In this document: piece by piece, positions 35,068 through 44,201 of the stretch
How the letters are laid out: every line of letters starts with the position of its first letter
Numbering within the stretch: the first letter of the stretch is position 1
Source: Arthrobacter echini
Lineage (GTDB): Bacteria > Actinomycetota > Actinomycetes > Actinomycetales > Micrococcaceae
Direction: 5' to 3'
Length of the DNA stretch: 64,000 nt
NCBI RefSeq assembly: GCF_008107445.1
Contig: NZ_VSLD01000001.1
Coordinates: 1 to 64,000 of the forward strand
Position numbers and translations under genes: made by a program
The notes under the pieces: model-generated
The model's database searches: none
Told to the model about the DNA's origin: nothing
The model's input: the letters and a program-made list of their open reading frames with translations, nothing else

Positions 35068-38000
35068 CTAGCCCCAGTGCGGCGGGCGCTGCTCCCGGAG
35101 CCAGGCATCGTGGTCCCCCTCGGTGTCACCCCAGGACCTGGCGTCGTCCTCCGACGCCGTCACCGGCAGGGCGGGTGCGGCATCGATTGATCCCGCCGCG
35201 TCGGCCTGCCCCGGCTCGTCGTCCGGTCGTGAGGCCTCGTGCTGCACGTTGTCGGTGTCCTTGTCCTCGGGGCGGCCGTGGCCGCCGCTGCGTGGTGGAA
35301 GGCCGATGAGGGCCGATGCGTGCTCGGCGCATCCGTCGGGATCAGCGAACACCTCGATCGTCCACAGCGGCAGGTACAGCCATCCCATGCGCTCGAGCAC
35401 CTGGGGCCGGAGCCTGCTGCGTTCGCGGACGGACATCGCCCCGTACCTGCCGGTGCCGTCCGATTCGATGGCCACCGCCGCCGGACGCTCGTCCTGGACG
35501 GCCGCCGCGCTCCCGTCGGCGCGGAGATCGGCAGGGCGAACCGCGACGATGTCCAGGACACCGGCGTAGTGGTCCCTGACCTCGGCGCCCCGGAGCCGCA
35601 ACCGGTCCACGAGGTCCGCGACGAGCGGATCCTCGTTGCCGGCGGAGGCCGATGCCGGATCGACCGTGCCACCGAGCTCCCGTTGCAGGAGCCCGTAGAA
35701 GTCGAGGGCCCCGGCCGTCAACCGATCCGGGTCGAGATCCGAGGGCTGGAAGCAGGTCAGGACGTGCAGGTGTCGCCGCGCCCGCGTCATGGCCATGACG
35801 AAGTTCCGCCGGCCGTTCGGGCCGGACAGGGAGCCGAAGGAGTGCAGGGTACGGCCGTGCGGCGTCCTGCCATAGCCGAGGGAGAAGATGATGGCGTCGC
35901 GGATCAGTCCTCCCGCGCGCTCCACGGGCACCACGCGGAACGCCTCCCTGCCCGGGAGGAAGAAATCGGCGGCCCACGGGAAGTCGACCAGCTGGCGGCG
36001 CACGGCCTCGCCCACGCGCACGGCATGCCGCGCACTCGCCGTGACGACCGCCAATGACGAGTCCGAGCGATGGCGGACATGATCGAAGACGAGCTCGAGC
36101 ACGCGGTCGACCTCGACGTCCACGCTCTCCACGCCGTCGTGCTCCGAGCTCGGCATCCCCGTCCCGTGGGGCAGGTACTCCACGGCCAGGCCGCGGGGCT
36201 CCCCCGTGACCTCCGAGGCCTGCGGCAGGCGCGAGAGCTTGCCGTCGTAGAAGGACTCGCTCAGCAACGCGGTGAGCGAGCGATCCACCCCGCGGTACAC
36301 CTCCGTGAGTCCGCGCACCGGCAGCACTTCCCGCAGCGCCTCGAAGGCACTGGGGAGCGGCTCGAACACCGGTGCCTGATCGGCGCCCTGCGCCTCGACA
36401 CCGAAGCGCGTGGGCCCCGCGAGGCGATCATCGCCGAAGACCACAACCTGCCCGGAGCGTGCCACGCAGGGCACCGCACTCTGCACGGACATCGACTCAC
36501 CGTCGAGGAGGACGGCGGTGTCGAACGAGAAACCCTCCGGCACCGCTCCCCTGACACTCAGGGGACTCGCGGTCCACACGGGGAGCAGGGCCGTGACCAG
36601 ATCGCGGTGCAGGGACACCAGGACCTCGAGGGTCAGGGTTCCGTCCTTGAGCTCCTGGCGCAGCCGCCCTGCGTCCTGGGCATGATCCTGGACGGCGGTC
36701 CGCCAGCGTTCGGCGAGCACCCACCGGAGCCGGGCCGGGCCGGAGGCGATATGGGCGTTGTCCGCCGCACGGTACTCCGCCTCGAGCCGTCGCAGGCTGT
36801 CGCCGTCGGACATGGCGAGGTAGTCGTCGCCGCTGATCATCGCCTCGAGGGCCGACTGCCACCAGGCGAGTTCCAGTTCCGCTCCCACCTGCTCGGCAGG
36901 CACCTCCCGGGAGGCGAGATCGGCGATCAGCTCGCCGAGGCCCTGCTCGCGCATCTCGTCGAGCAGCAGGGTCCGTTCGGGCAGCGTCTCCAGGGCGGGC
37001 CGGTCCGCCGCGAGATCCCGGAGCAGTGCCTCCAGCTCGTCCAGGTCCAGTGCTGCCAGATCGGGGTGCTTCTCGGTGGGCCGGAGGATCGCGGTGAGCT
37101 CCTCCAGCCGTTCCTCGATGGCGCGGTACCGGGCGTGGAGCTCGGTGAGTCCACCGGGCACCGAGGGCTGGCGTTCGGACAGGGCGTGGCGCGTCCAGAG
37201 CGTGCGCTGCTGCTGTACCTCGAGCAGTGCCGCATGGAGGTCCGCGATGTGCACCCCGGGCCGGATGTACTCCTTGGCCACCCGACGCAGCCGCGACCTC
37301 GTCATGGAACTCATCTCGATCTCGCGTTCCTTCCGCCACGACGTCGGGGCGGTGGCCGAGATGAGGTCGGTGACCGGCCGATCGAAGAGATCGGGGGTGA
37401 ACCTTTCCAGGCTCTGCTGCACGGCGACGACGAGGTCGAGCTGATCGCCCCACTCACGGACGTTCCCGCCCAGGAGGAGTTGCGCGTGCTCGGCGACGCG
37501 GCGCACGGCGGCGCGGAGTTCCGGAACCTCGTCGCTGAGCTGCTCCGCGAGTGCGTGCGCGTGCTCCGTCTCCTTGCGGTTCAGCAGGGGCGCACCGTAC
37601 CAGGGGCTCTCCGTGGACGCCCTGCTGAAGCTGCCCAGCTCCGCGGCGCGCTCGAGGCGCTCGGTGAGCTCCCCGCGGTCGGCGATCGCGTCGAGCACGC
37701 TGCGCTTGAGACGCACGGTGGTGGACGGCGCGGGATCGAGCGCGGTCAGCCGGGCGAGGGACTGCATCGCCTGGTACGGGGAGCACGCCCACCGGCTCCG
37801 GACGTCGTGCAGGCTGCTCACATGCTCGATGAGCTGGTGGCGGTGCCCGGTCAGCGTTGTGTGGAGCACCTCCAGTTCGGGTTCCACGGCTTTCTCGTTG
37901 CGGACGACGGCGCGGATGACGGCATCCCGGAGCTGCTCCGGCCCCGTGCGAGCGCCCAGCTGGAGCACCAGGGATCCGAGGGCGAACCCCTCGAGGTCCT

Positions 38001-39126
38001 GGACGAACTCGTTGAGCGTGCCCCGGCGCTCGGCGGCCACGAGCAGCATCGACCCGGCCTCCACCGAGCGCGCTGCAATGTTGAGGGCGGTCTGGGTCTG
38101 CCCCGTGCCCGGAGGGGAAGCCACCGCCAGGCTGATCCCGGAGGCCACCAGATCCAGCACGTCCTGCTGCGCGGGGTCGGCGTCCAGGACGAGCAGCTCG
38201 TCCTCGGGGTCCCGCGCGTCCGACGGCGGGAAGTGCAGACCGTCGGCAGCACCGAGGAGGTCCGGGGCCGCCTGCGTATCCGCCCCGGCAGAGCGCACGA
38301 GCGCCGAGAGGACCGGGTGGTCCGAGCGCAGTGCAGGATCACCCTTGATCCCGGTCAGATCCGCGAACGTGGAGACGAGGAGCCGGTGCTCCACCGATAT
38401 CCCGCGGACGTCCGCGGTCAGGACCCGCATGTGTTCGAGTACGGGGTGGGGATCGAAGCGGGCGGTGCCGTAGGCGAGCCGCGCCACCCGCGTCGGGTCC
38501 AGGCGCAGCCCCTGCTTGGTCCTCAGGTGGCGCACGAGCGCTGGATTCATCCGGGCCTGCTCGGTGAGCTGCAGCTCGTAGTCGTCCTGCGAGGCATGCA
38601 CGGTCAGCGAGACCGCTGTCAGGAGGACCGGGGCATTCAGGGTCTCGGAGCGTCCCGCGTCGTCGGTGGCCCGCCAGGACGCCGTCCCGGCGGCCAGATG
38701 GCCGACGTCGATCCCGCGCTCCGTTCCGAGCTCGAAGATCTTCGCCCGCAGGGCGTGAGCGGCACTCTTCGCCTCGCCGTACTGCGCGGGGTCCCGCAGG
38801 AGGGTGGACAGACGGGTGCGGCGACCGGCGAGCAGCTGCGCAAGGCCCGACGGATGGGCGTGCGTCAGATCGATGCTCGTGCCGGCCGAGGGCCTGAAAT
38901 GCAGCAGGGTGTCTCCTGCCGACTGCGCGCCGAGGCCGTCGAGCCAGGGCTGCAGCGAGCCGTGCTCCGAGGGGTCCTCACCGCGCCGGTGCTGGTCGGC
39001 GGAAGCCGGCGTCCCGGTTCCCTGGACTGCGTCGGTGGGACGCGCTGCCGCGTCGCTCTGGTCCTGCTCCGGCACGACCGCCTTCTTTCCTGCATTGTCA
39101 CGGGCTGATCTCGACCAGATGGGCAT
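35068..39126 (-). CDS. SF1 helicase-like protein with fused nuclease-like domain, Walker motifs degenerate
   Basis: 1,352 aa from ATG 39126 (GGAGA and TAGTTT upstream; the frame opens at 39213). The N-terminal 300 residues resemble a DUF4011-type region. The P-loop reads PPGTGQTQ, with Gln343 in place of the essential lysine; the Walker B region reads LLDGES (near 873) rather than DEA. The C-terminal helicase motifs look normal (SLGYGRTPHG, NVAMTRAR-like MAMTRARRHL). The last 130 residues resemble a Vsr/PD-(D/E)xK-like nuclease domain (DIVAVRP, AIESDGTGRY). Such proteins are often linked to defence or DNA repair; this one may bind rather than unwind nucleic acid. Confidence 0.8.
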   Translation of the reverse strand: MPIWSRSARDNAGKKAVVPEQDQSDAAARPTDAVQGTGTPASADQHRRGEDPSEHGSLQPWLDGLGAQSAGDTLLHFRPSAGTSIDLTHAHPSGLAQLLAGRRTRLSTLLRDPAQYGEAKSAAHALRAKIFELGTERGIDVGHLAAGTASWRATDDAGRSETLNAPVLLTAVSLTVHASQDDYELQLTEQARMNPALVRHLRTKQGLRLDPTRVARLAYGTARFDPHPVLEHMRVLTADVRGISVEHRLLVSTFADLTGIKGDPALRSDHPVLSALVRSAGADTQAAPDLLGAADGLHFPPSDARDPEDELLVLDADPAQQDVLDLVASGISLAVASPPGTGQTQTALNIAARSVEAGSMLLVAAERRGTLNEFVQDLEGFALGSLVLQLGARTGPEQLRDAVIRAVVRNEKAVEPELEVLHTTLTGHRHQLIEHVSSLHDVRSRWACSPYQAMQSLARLTALDPAPSTTVRLKRSVLDAIADRGELTERLERAAELGSFSRASTESPWYGAPLLNRKETEHAHALAEQLSDEVPELRAAVRRVAEHAQLLLGGNVREWGDQLDLVVAVQQSLERFTPDLFDRPVTDLISATAPTSWRKEREIEMSSMTRSRLRRVAKEYIRPGVHIADLHAALLEVQQQRTLWTRHALSERQPSVPGGLTELHARYRAIEERLEELTAILRPTEKHPDLAALDLDELEALLRDLAADRPALETLPERTLLLDEMREQGLGELIADLASREVPAEQVGAELELAWWQSALEAMISGDDYLAMSDGDSLRRLEAEYRAADNAHIASGPARLRWVLAERWRTAVQDHAQDAGRLRQELKDGTLTLEVLVSLHRDLVTALLPVWTASPLSVRGAVPEGFSFDTAVLLDGESMSVQSAVPCVARSGQVVVFGDDRLAGPTRFGVEAQGADQAPVFEPLPSAFEALREVLPVRGLTEVYRGVDRSLTALLSESFYDGKLSRLPQASEVTGEPRGLAVEYLPHGTGMPSSEHDGVESVDVEVDRVLELVFDHVRHRSDSSLAVVTASARHAVRVGEAVRRQLVDFPWAADFFLPGREAFRVVPVERAGGLIRDAIIFSLGYGRTPHGRTLHSFGSLSGPNGRRNFVMAMTRARRHLHVLTCFQPSDLDPDRLTAGALDFYGLLQRELGGTVDPASASAGNEDPLVADLVDRLRLRGAEVRDHYAGVLDIVAVRPADLRADGSAAAVQDERPAAVAIESDGTGRYGAMSVRERSRLRPQVLERMGWLYLPLWTIEVFADPDGCAEHASALIGLPPRSGGHGRPEDKDTDNVQHEASRPDDEPGQADAAGSIDAAPALPVTASEDDARSWGDTEGDHDAWLREQRPPHWG

Positions 39127-39219
39127 GGTCTCCAAACTATCCGAAAAGCGTCGTGGTCCCGCGGATAGCAACGCGACCGCAGCGGCGCGGAGCCCATTCG
39201 TCCCCGCGCGCACCCACGC

Positions 39220-40806
39220 CTACTCCCACTCGATGGTTCCCGGCGGCTTGCTCGTCACGTCGAGCACCACGCGGTTCACGCCGTCCACCTCGTTCGTGAT
39301 GCGGTTCGAGATCCGCGCCAGCAGATCGTAGGGCAGGCGCGACCAGTCGGCGGTCATCGCGTCCTCGCTCGACACCGGACGGAGCACGATCGGGTGCCCG
39401 TAGGTCCGCCCGTCGCCCTGCACGCCGACGCTGCGCACATCGGCCAGGAGCACCACCGGCATCTGCCAGACGTCGTTGTCCAGGCCGGCCGCGGTGAGTT
39501 CGGCGCGGGCGATCGCATCGGCCCTGCGCAGGAGCTCGAGTCGGTCCCGGGTGACCTCGCCGACGATCCTGATGCCCAGCCCCGGACCGGGGAACGGCTG
39601 GCGGCCCACGATCTCCGCGGGGAGACCCAGCTGGGCACCCACGGCACGGACCTCGTCCTTGAAGAGGGTCCGCAGGGGCTCCACGAGCTCGAATCGCAGA
39701 TCCTCGGGCAGACCACCCACGTTGTGGTGGCTCTTGATGTTCGCCGCCCCCTCACCGCCGCCGGATTCGACGACGTCGGGGTACAGGGTGCCCTGGACGA
39801 GGAAGCGGATGGGTTCGCCCTCGGCCTCCGCCTCCTTCATGATGGCGCGCTCGGCCTCCTCGAAGGCCCGGATGAACTCGCGGCCGATGATCTTGCGCTT
39901 GTCCTCCGGATCGGAGACCCCCGCGAGCGCGTCGAGGAAACGCGCCTGCTCCTCCGCCACGTGGAGCCTGACCCCGGTGGCGGCGACGAAGTCCCGTTCC
40001 ACCTGCTCGGCCTCGCCCTCACGGAGCAGGCCGTGGTCCACGAAGACGCACGTCAGCTGGTCGCCGACAGCGCGCTGCACGAGGGCGGCGGCGACGGCGG
40101 AATCGACCCCGCCCGAGAGCCCGCAGATCACCCGGGCGTCCCCGATCTGCTCGCGGATCCGCTGCACCTGCTCCTCGAGGATGTTCCCCGTGGTCCAGTT
40201 CGGCGTCAGCCGGGCACCGCGGAGCAGGAAGTTCTCGAGCACCGTCTGACCGTGCTGGGAATGCTTGACCTCCGGGTGCCACTGCACGCCGTAGAGGCCC
40301 TTCTCCTCGTCGGCGAACGCGGCGACGGGCGCGCCGGCGCTCCGCGCGAGGACGTCGAAGCCCTCGGGCGCGGCCTGGACGCTGTCGCCGTGGCTCATCC
40401 AGCTGTCCTGGCGCTCCGGCGTGCCGCTGAGGATCGAGCGGGAGCCGCCCTCCGAGCGGATCTCCGTGGAGCCGTACTCCCGCAGACCGGTGTTGGCCAC
40501 CGTCCCCCCGAGCGCCTGGGCCATGGCCTGGAAGCCGTAGCAGATGCCGAGGACGGGGATCCCGGCGTCGAAGAGGTCGGCGTCGACCGAGGGGGCTCCC
40601 TCGGCATAGACGCTGGAGGGACCACCGGAGAGGATGATGGCCGCCGGGTTCCTCGCCAGGATCTCCTGCGTGCTCAGGGTGTGCGGGACGATCTCGGAGT
40701 AGATGTCCGCCTCACGGACGCGGCGGGCGATCAGCTGCGCATACTGCGCGCCGTAGTCCACGACGAGGACAGGGCGGTGTTCGGAGCCGTTCTCGGGGGT
40801 AGTCAC
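39220..40806 (-). CDS. guaA: GMP synthase (glutamine-hydrolysing)
   Basis: 528 aa. The N-terminal class I amidotransferase has the catalytic Cys in GICYGFQ and His/Glu in WHPEVKHS. The ATP-pyrophosphatase domain has [10 protein letters not shown], and the C-terminal dimerisation domain ends in KPPGTIEWE. It converts XMP to GMP. GTG 40806 has TATTAT 6 nt upstream and no ribosome site, so it is probably leaderless. It is followed after 6 bp by the non-coding 5' part of the helicase-like frame. Confidence 0.96.
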   Translation of the reverse strand: MTTPENGSEHRPVLVVDYGAQYAQLIARRVREADIYSEIVPHTLSTQEILARNPAAIILSGGPSSVYAEGAPSVDADLFDAGIPVLGICYGFQAMAQALGGTVANTGLREYGSTEIRSEGGSRSILSGTPERQDSWMSHGDSVQAAPEGFDVLARSAGAPVAAFADEEKGLYGVQWHPEVKHSQHGQTVLENFLLRGARLTPNWTTGNILEEQVQRIREQIGDARVICGLSGGVDSAVAAALVQRAVGDQLTCVFVDHGLLREGEAEQVERDFVAATGVRLHVAEEQARFLDALAGVSDPEDKRKIIGREFIRAFEEAERAIMKEAEAEGEPIRFLVQGTLYPDVVESGGGEGAANIKSHHNVGGLPEDLRFELVEPLRTLFKDEVRAVGAQLGLPAEIVGRQPFPGPGLGIRIVGEVTRDRLELLRRADAIARAELTAAGLDNDVWQMPVVLLADVRSVGVQGDGRTYGHPIVLRPVSSEDAMTADWSRLPYDLLARISNRITNEVDGVNRVVLDVTSKPPGTIEWE

Positions 40807-40812
40807 GCGTCA

Positions 40813-40818
40813 ATAATA
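40813..40818 (-). promoter_or_regulatory. -10 element TATTAT for guaA (leaderless start)
   Basis: TATTAT on the minus strand, 6 nt before GTG 40806. Confidence 0.5.
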
Positions 40819-40885
40819 GTCGCAGCCCGGAAAGGCACCCCGCCCGACGTCGGGCCTCGGGCGACCGTGGGCCCGGGCGGGCGGC

Positions 40886-41371
40886 TCAGTAGCGTTGCAG
40901 CGCCTCCGGGTGCGCCCGCAGATCCTCCTCCGCCTGGCGGTGGATGCGCCGCTCCACTACGAAGGACAGCAGGGGGACCACCCCACCGAGAGCAATGAGG
41001 ACGAACCGGCTGAAGGGCCAGCGCATGAACTGCCAGAGGCGGAAGTCCGCGATGAGGTACAGCACGTAGAGCCAGCCGTGGACGATCAGCACGGCCGTCG
41101 AGAGGTTGAAGCCGCCGGCGGTGTCCGCGACCACTTCCGGCAGGAACTGGATGAACGCGCCGCCTCCGGCCACGATCTCGGAATCGAAGCCGTACTTGGC
41201 CACCATCTCGACGACGACGAGCAGCAGCATGACCCCGGTGAGATACGCCAGGACACGGTAGAAGGAGAGGGCGGAGCGGATCTGTGCGTGCGTGCCGCCG
41301 AACCGCCGCTTGGGCGTACCGGCGTCCGGTGTGCGGCGCCGACCGGCTGGATCGAGTGCTGGCTCTGTCAC
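40886..41371 (-). CDS. DUF3817 membrane protein
   Basis: 161 aa with three membrane helices (YLTGVMLLLVVVEM, VLIVHGWLYVLYLIAD, FVLIALGGVVPLLSFVVE). The central HGWLYVLY and a short tail match DUF3817 proteins, which lie beside guaA/guaB and SURF1 genes in many actinobacteria; no function is known. Its start overlaps the SURF1 stop by 4 bp. Confidence 0.88.
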   Translation of the reverse strand: MTEPALDPAGRRRTPDAGTPKRRFGGTHAQIRSALSFYRVLAYLTGVMLLLVVVEMVAKYGFDSEIVAGGGAFIQFLPEVVADTAGGFNLSTAVLIVHGWLYVLYLIADFRLWQFMRWPFSRFVLIALGGVVPLLSFVVERRIHRQAEEDLRAHPEALQRY

Positions 41372-42339
41372 GGGAGGGTACCGCTTTCGGTGTCATTGGG
41401 CCCGGGAGCGGGAGCGCCGGCGGGCCCGGTGGTTCGCGTGGTCGTGGTGCGCGAGGTGGCGGTGCTCGAGGTGGCGGTGGTCGAGGTGAGCTCGGGGCCG
41501 GAGGTCGCGGCGACCGGCGCTGTGGCGTGGGATCCGCCGCCGCCTACGCGGGCCTCCTCGGCGTCGGCCGCATCCTCGAGGGACCGGCGGTGGTCGTCGG
41601 CGACGAGGCGCCACCAGAGGAAGAACGCGAAGCCTGCGAACACCACCCACTCGATGGCGTAGAAGATGTTCAGCCAGTTGACGGGCGTCTCCTGGGGCTG
41701 GGGTCCCACGATCACGTCCTCGAGGCCGGCGGCGAAGGGCACGGGCACGCCGTCCCGGGTCATCTCCGCGGCCACCACGAAGGCTGCGTAGACGGGCTGG
41801 TCCCAGACGTTCGACAGCGCTGCCGTGGACAGGGTGGGGAGCTGTCCCTCGACGGGTCGCGCGACCTCGGGGGCCTCGGGGGGCAGGAGGCGTCCGACGA
41901 CGGTCGCCGCGCCGGTCTGCTCGGGTACCGACGCCGCGCCCTCCACCGAGGGAACCCACCCCAGCACCACCGGGATCACCGCCGCCTCAGCGTCGGTGGC
42001 TGTGGCTTCGTCTCCCGTCGGACCCTCGACGGCGAAGCCCTCGACGACCCACAGTCCATCGTCGCCGTCCAGCAGCCTGTCCTGGACCAGGATGCGGGCC
42101 CCGGGCACGAAGGCGCCTTCGAAGGAGACCATCTGGTCCGCGCCCGTCGCATACAGCGGCGAGAGCGGATCGAGCACGTCGGTGAGGGGGCGGACGGCCT
42201 CGGTGGTGGTAGGGGCGGGCGGGGCGGTCTCGCTCGACGAGCTGAACTGCCACCGGCTCAGGAGGACGAAGACGGAGGCGATCGCCATCGCGAGGATCAG
42301 CATGAGGATCCATCGGGGCTTGATCGCGGTCTTCAGCAC
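41368..42339 (-). CDS. SURF1-family protein
   Basis: 323 aa. One membrane helix lies near the N-terminus (ILMLILAMAIASVFVLL) and one near residue 230 (WVVFAGFAFFLWWR), with an outward-facing beta domain between them, the SURF1 plan. The family helps cytochrome c oxidase assembly. GGAGGGG precedes the GTG start. The C-terminal 60 residues are Thr/Ser-rich. It is co-transcribed with DUF3817. Confidence 0.88.
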   Translation of the reverse strand: MLKTAIKPRWILMLILAMAIASVFVLLSRWQFSSSSETAPPAPTTTEAVRPLTDVLDPLSPLYATGADQMVSFEGAFVPGARILVQDRLLDGDDGLWVVEGFAVEGPTGDEATATDAEAAVIPVVLGWVPSVEGAASVPEQTGAATVVGRLLPPEAPEVARPVEGQLPTLSTAALSNVWDQPVYAAFVVAAEMTRDGVPVPFAAGLEDVIVGPQPQETPVNWLNIFYAIEWVVFAGFAFFLWWRLVADDHRRSLEDAADAEEARVGGGGSHATAPVAATSGPELTSTTATSSTATSRTTTTRTTGPAGAPAPGPNDTESGTLP

Positions 42340-42468
42340 CCCTCCACGGTACTTCGTGCGGCTGTAGAACAGCGAATGCCGCGGGCGGCCGGACCCGGCC
42401 CGGGAAGGGCCGGTGCGGCGACCGGCACAGTGATTGGTTTGTCCCTATCACTTCGGTGCACCGCGGTC

Positions 42469-42474
42469 TAGGAT
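42469..42474 (+). promoter_or_regulatory. -10 element TAGGAT for the ABC exporter pair
   Basis: TAGGAT 8 nt before GTG 42483. It argues for that start over GTG 42456, whose first codons would contain the promoter. Confidence 0.45.
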
Positions 42475-42482
42475 TGTCCCTC

Positions 42483-44201
42483 GTGCGCTCCTTTCCCTAT
42501 CCCCTGGCCGGCTCGCCGGACCTGCGCTCGCCCGCGCGCTATCTCCTCTGGCTGGGAGCCAGGCAGAAGGCCACCCTCGCCGCCGGGATAGCGCTCGGCT
42601 CCGTCTGGATGGCCTCGCAGGCCGTCATGCCCTTCGTGCTGGGCCGGGCCATCGACGACGGTGTGATCGGCCAGGACAGCCGGGCCCTCCTGGCCTGGAC
42701 CCTCGCCCTGCTCGGGCTCATGGTGGTGCAGGCCGCCTCCGACACCGCCACGCACCGGGCAGGGGTCAGCAGCTGGATGCAGGCCGCATTCAGTTCTGTC
42801 CGGCTCGTGGGGCACAAGATCAGCAGGACCGGGGACGCGTTGCCCACGGCACTGTCCACGGGCGAGGTCGTCTCGACGGCGGCGTCGGATGCCTTCCGGC
42901 TCGGGGAGGTGTACGAGGTCCTGACGCGCCTCGCCGGAGCGGCTGCCGCGTGGGTCGTGGTGACGGTCCTCATCTGGCAGACCTCGCCCGTCCTCGGCGT
43001 CGTGGTCCTGATCGGCGTGCCCGTCAGCTGCGCGCTGCTGCTCTTCGTGGTGCGCCCCATGCAGGCACGCCAGCGCGAGCAGCGCGAGGCTGCGGGGAAG
43101 ATGACGGCGGTGGGCGCGGACACCGTGGCGGGCCTGCGCGTGCTCCGCGGGATCGGCGGCGAGCACATCTTCGTGGATCGCTATCGCACCAAGTCGACCG
43201 CCACGCGCGACTCCGGGATCCGCGTAGCCCGTTCCCTGGCGGATCTCGAGGCCTCCCAGGTGTTCATCGCGGGAACCTTCAGCGTGGTCTTCACGTGGGT
43301 GGGTGCCTCGCTGGTCCTCGAGGGCGCTATCGCGCCCGGAGAGCTCGTGGCCCTGTACGGCTTCTCCATCTTCCTCGTGACGCCCATCCGGGCCGCCGCT
43401 GATTCCGTGGCCCGTTTCATCCGCGCCCACGTCGGCGCCCGGAAGATCATCGCCGTCCTCGAGGTCGACGCGAACGTATCCGAGAGCGCCACCCCGGTCC
43501 CTGCGCCGCGCGCCGGTTCGGTCCTGGTGGACGAGCGCTCCGGCGTCGTCGTCGAACCCGGACTCCTCACCGCCGTCGTCTCCCGGGAACCCGCGGACTC
43601 CACGGAGGTCCTCACGCGCCTGGGCCGCTTCGACGACGGACCCGGGGCGCCGACGGTGCGCTGGGGATCCGCGGACCTGCGCCGGGTGCCGCTCGCGGAC
43701 ATCCGCGCGCGCATCGTGGTCAGCGAGGCCGCTCCCCAGCTCTTCAGCGGTCCCCTGCGCCGCCAACTCGATCCGCACGGCCGGCACGACGACGCCGCCG
43801 TCCTGGCCGCGCTCGAGGCGGCCAGCGCCCTGGACATCCTCGACGGCCTCGAGGGCGGCCTCGCCCACGAGGTGACCGAACGCGGCAGGGGTTTCTCCGG
43901 CGGGCAACGCCAGCGCCTGGTCCTGGCCCGCGCCTATCTGACGGAGGCGGAGACCCTGGTCCTGGTGGAGCCGACGAGCGCCGTGGACGCGCACACCGAG
44001 CAACGCATCGCCGCCCGCCTGGCGGGCGTGCGAGCGCGGGACGGGCTGACCACGGTCATCGTCACGGCGAGTCCCCTCATGCTCCGGACCATGGACCGCG
44101 TGGTGTTCCTCGAGGACGGCCGGATCAGTGCCCAGGGCAGCCACCGGGACCTCATGGCCGACAGCTCGGCGTACCGGGACGTGGTGATCCGCAGTGAGTA
44201 G
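42483..44201 (+). CDS. ABC exporter half-transporter A, degenerate nucleotide-binding domain
   Basis: 572 aa from GTG 42483. Six membrane helices (about 25-300) form an ABC type IV exporter domain. In the nucleotide-binding domain, no Walker A motif is found where it is expected (TAVVSREPADSTE); the signature FSGGQRQRL and the Walker B glutamate (LVLVEPTSAVD) remain. Together with the next gene, whose Walker A is intact, it would form a heterodimer with one working ATP site. The two genes overlap by 8 bp. Cargo is unknown. Confidence 0.88.
   Translation: MRSFPYPLAGSPDLRSPARYLLWLGARQKATLAAGIALGSVWMASQAVMPFVLGRAIDDGVIGQDSRALLAWTLALLGLMVVQAASDTATHRAGVSSWMQAAFSSVRLVGHKISRTGDALPTALSTGEVVSTAASDAFRLGEVYEVLTRLAGAAAAWVVVTVLIWQTSPVLGVVVLIGVPVSCALLLFVVRPMQARQREQREAAGKMTAVGADTVAGLRVLRGIGGEHIFVDRYRTKSTATRDSGIRVARSLADLEASQVFIAGTFSVVFTWVGASLVLEGAIAPGELVALYGFSIFLVTPIRAAADSVARFIRAHVGARKIIAVLEVDANVSESATPVPAPRAGSVLVDERSGVVVEPGLLTAVVSREPADSTEVLTRLGRFDDGPGAPTVRWGSADLRRVPLADIRARIVVSEAAPQLFSGPLRRQLDPHGRHDDAAVLAALEAASALDILDGLEGGLAHEVTERGRGFSGGQRQRLVLARAYLTEAETLVLVEPTSAVDAHTEQRIAARLAGVRARDGLTTVIVTASPLMLRTMDRVVFLEDGRISAQGSHRDLMADSSAYRDVVIRSE

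Noticed and set aside
36070-39108. 1,012-codon open frame opposite the helicase-like gene
   Set aside because: Antisense shadow; composition and lack of signals show it is not a gene. The same holds for long frames opposite groEL, guaA, guaB and the ABC genes.
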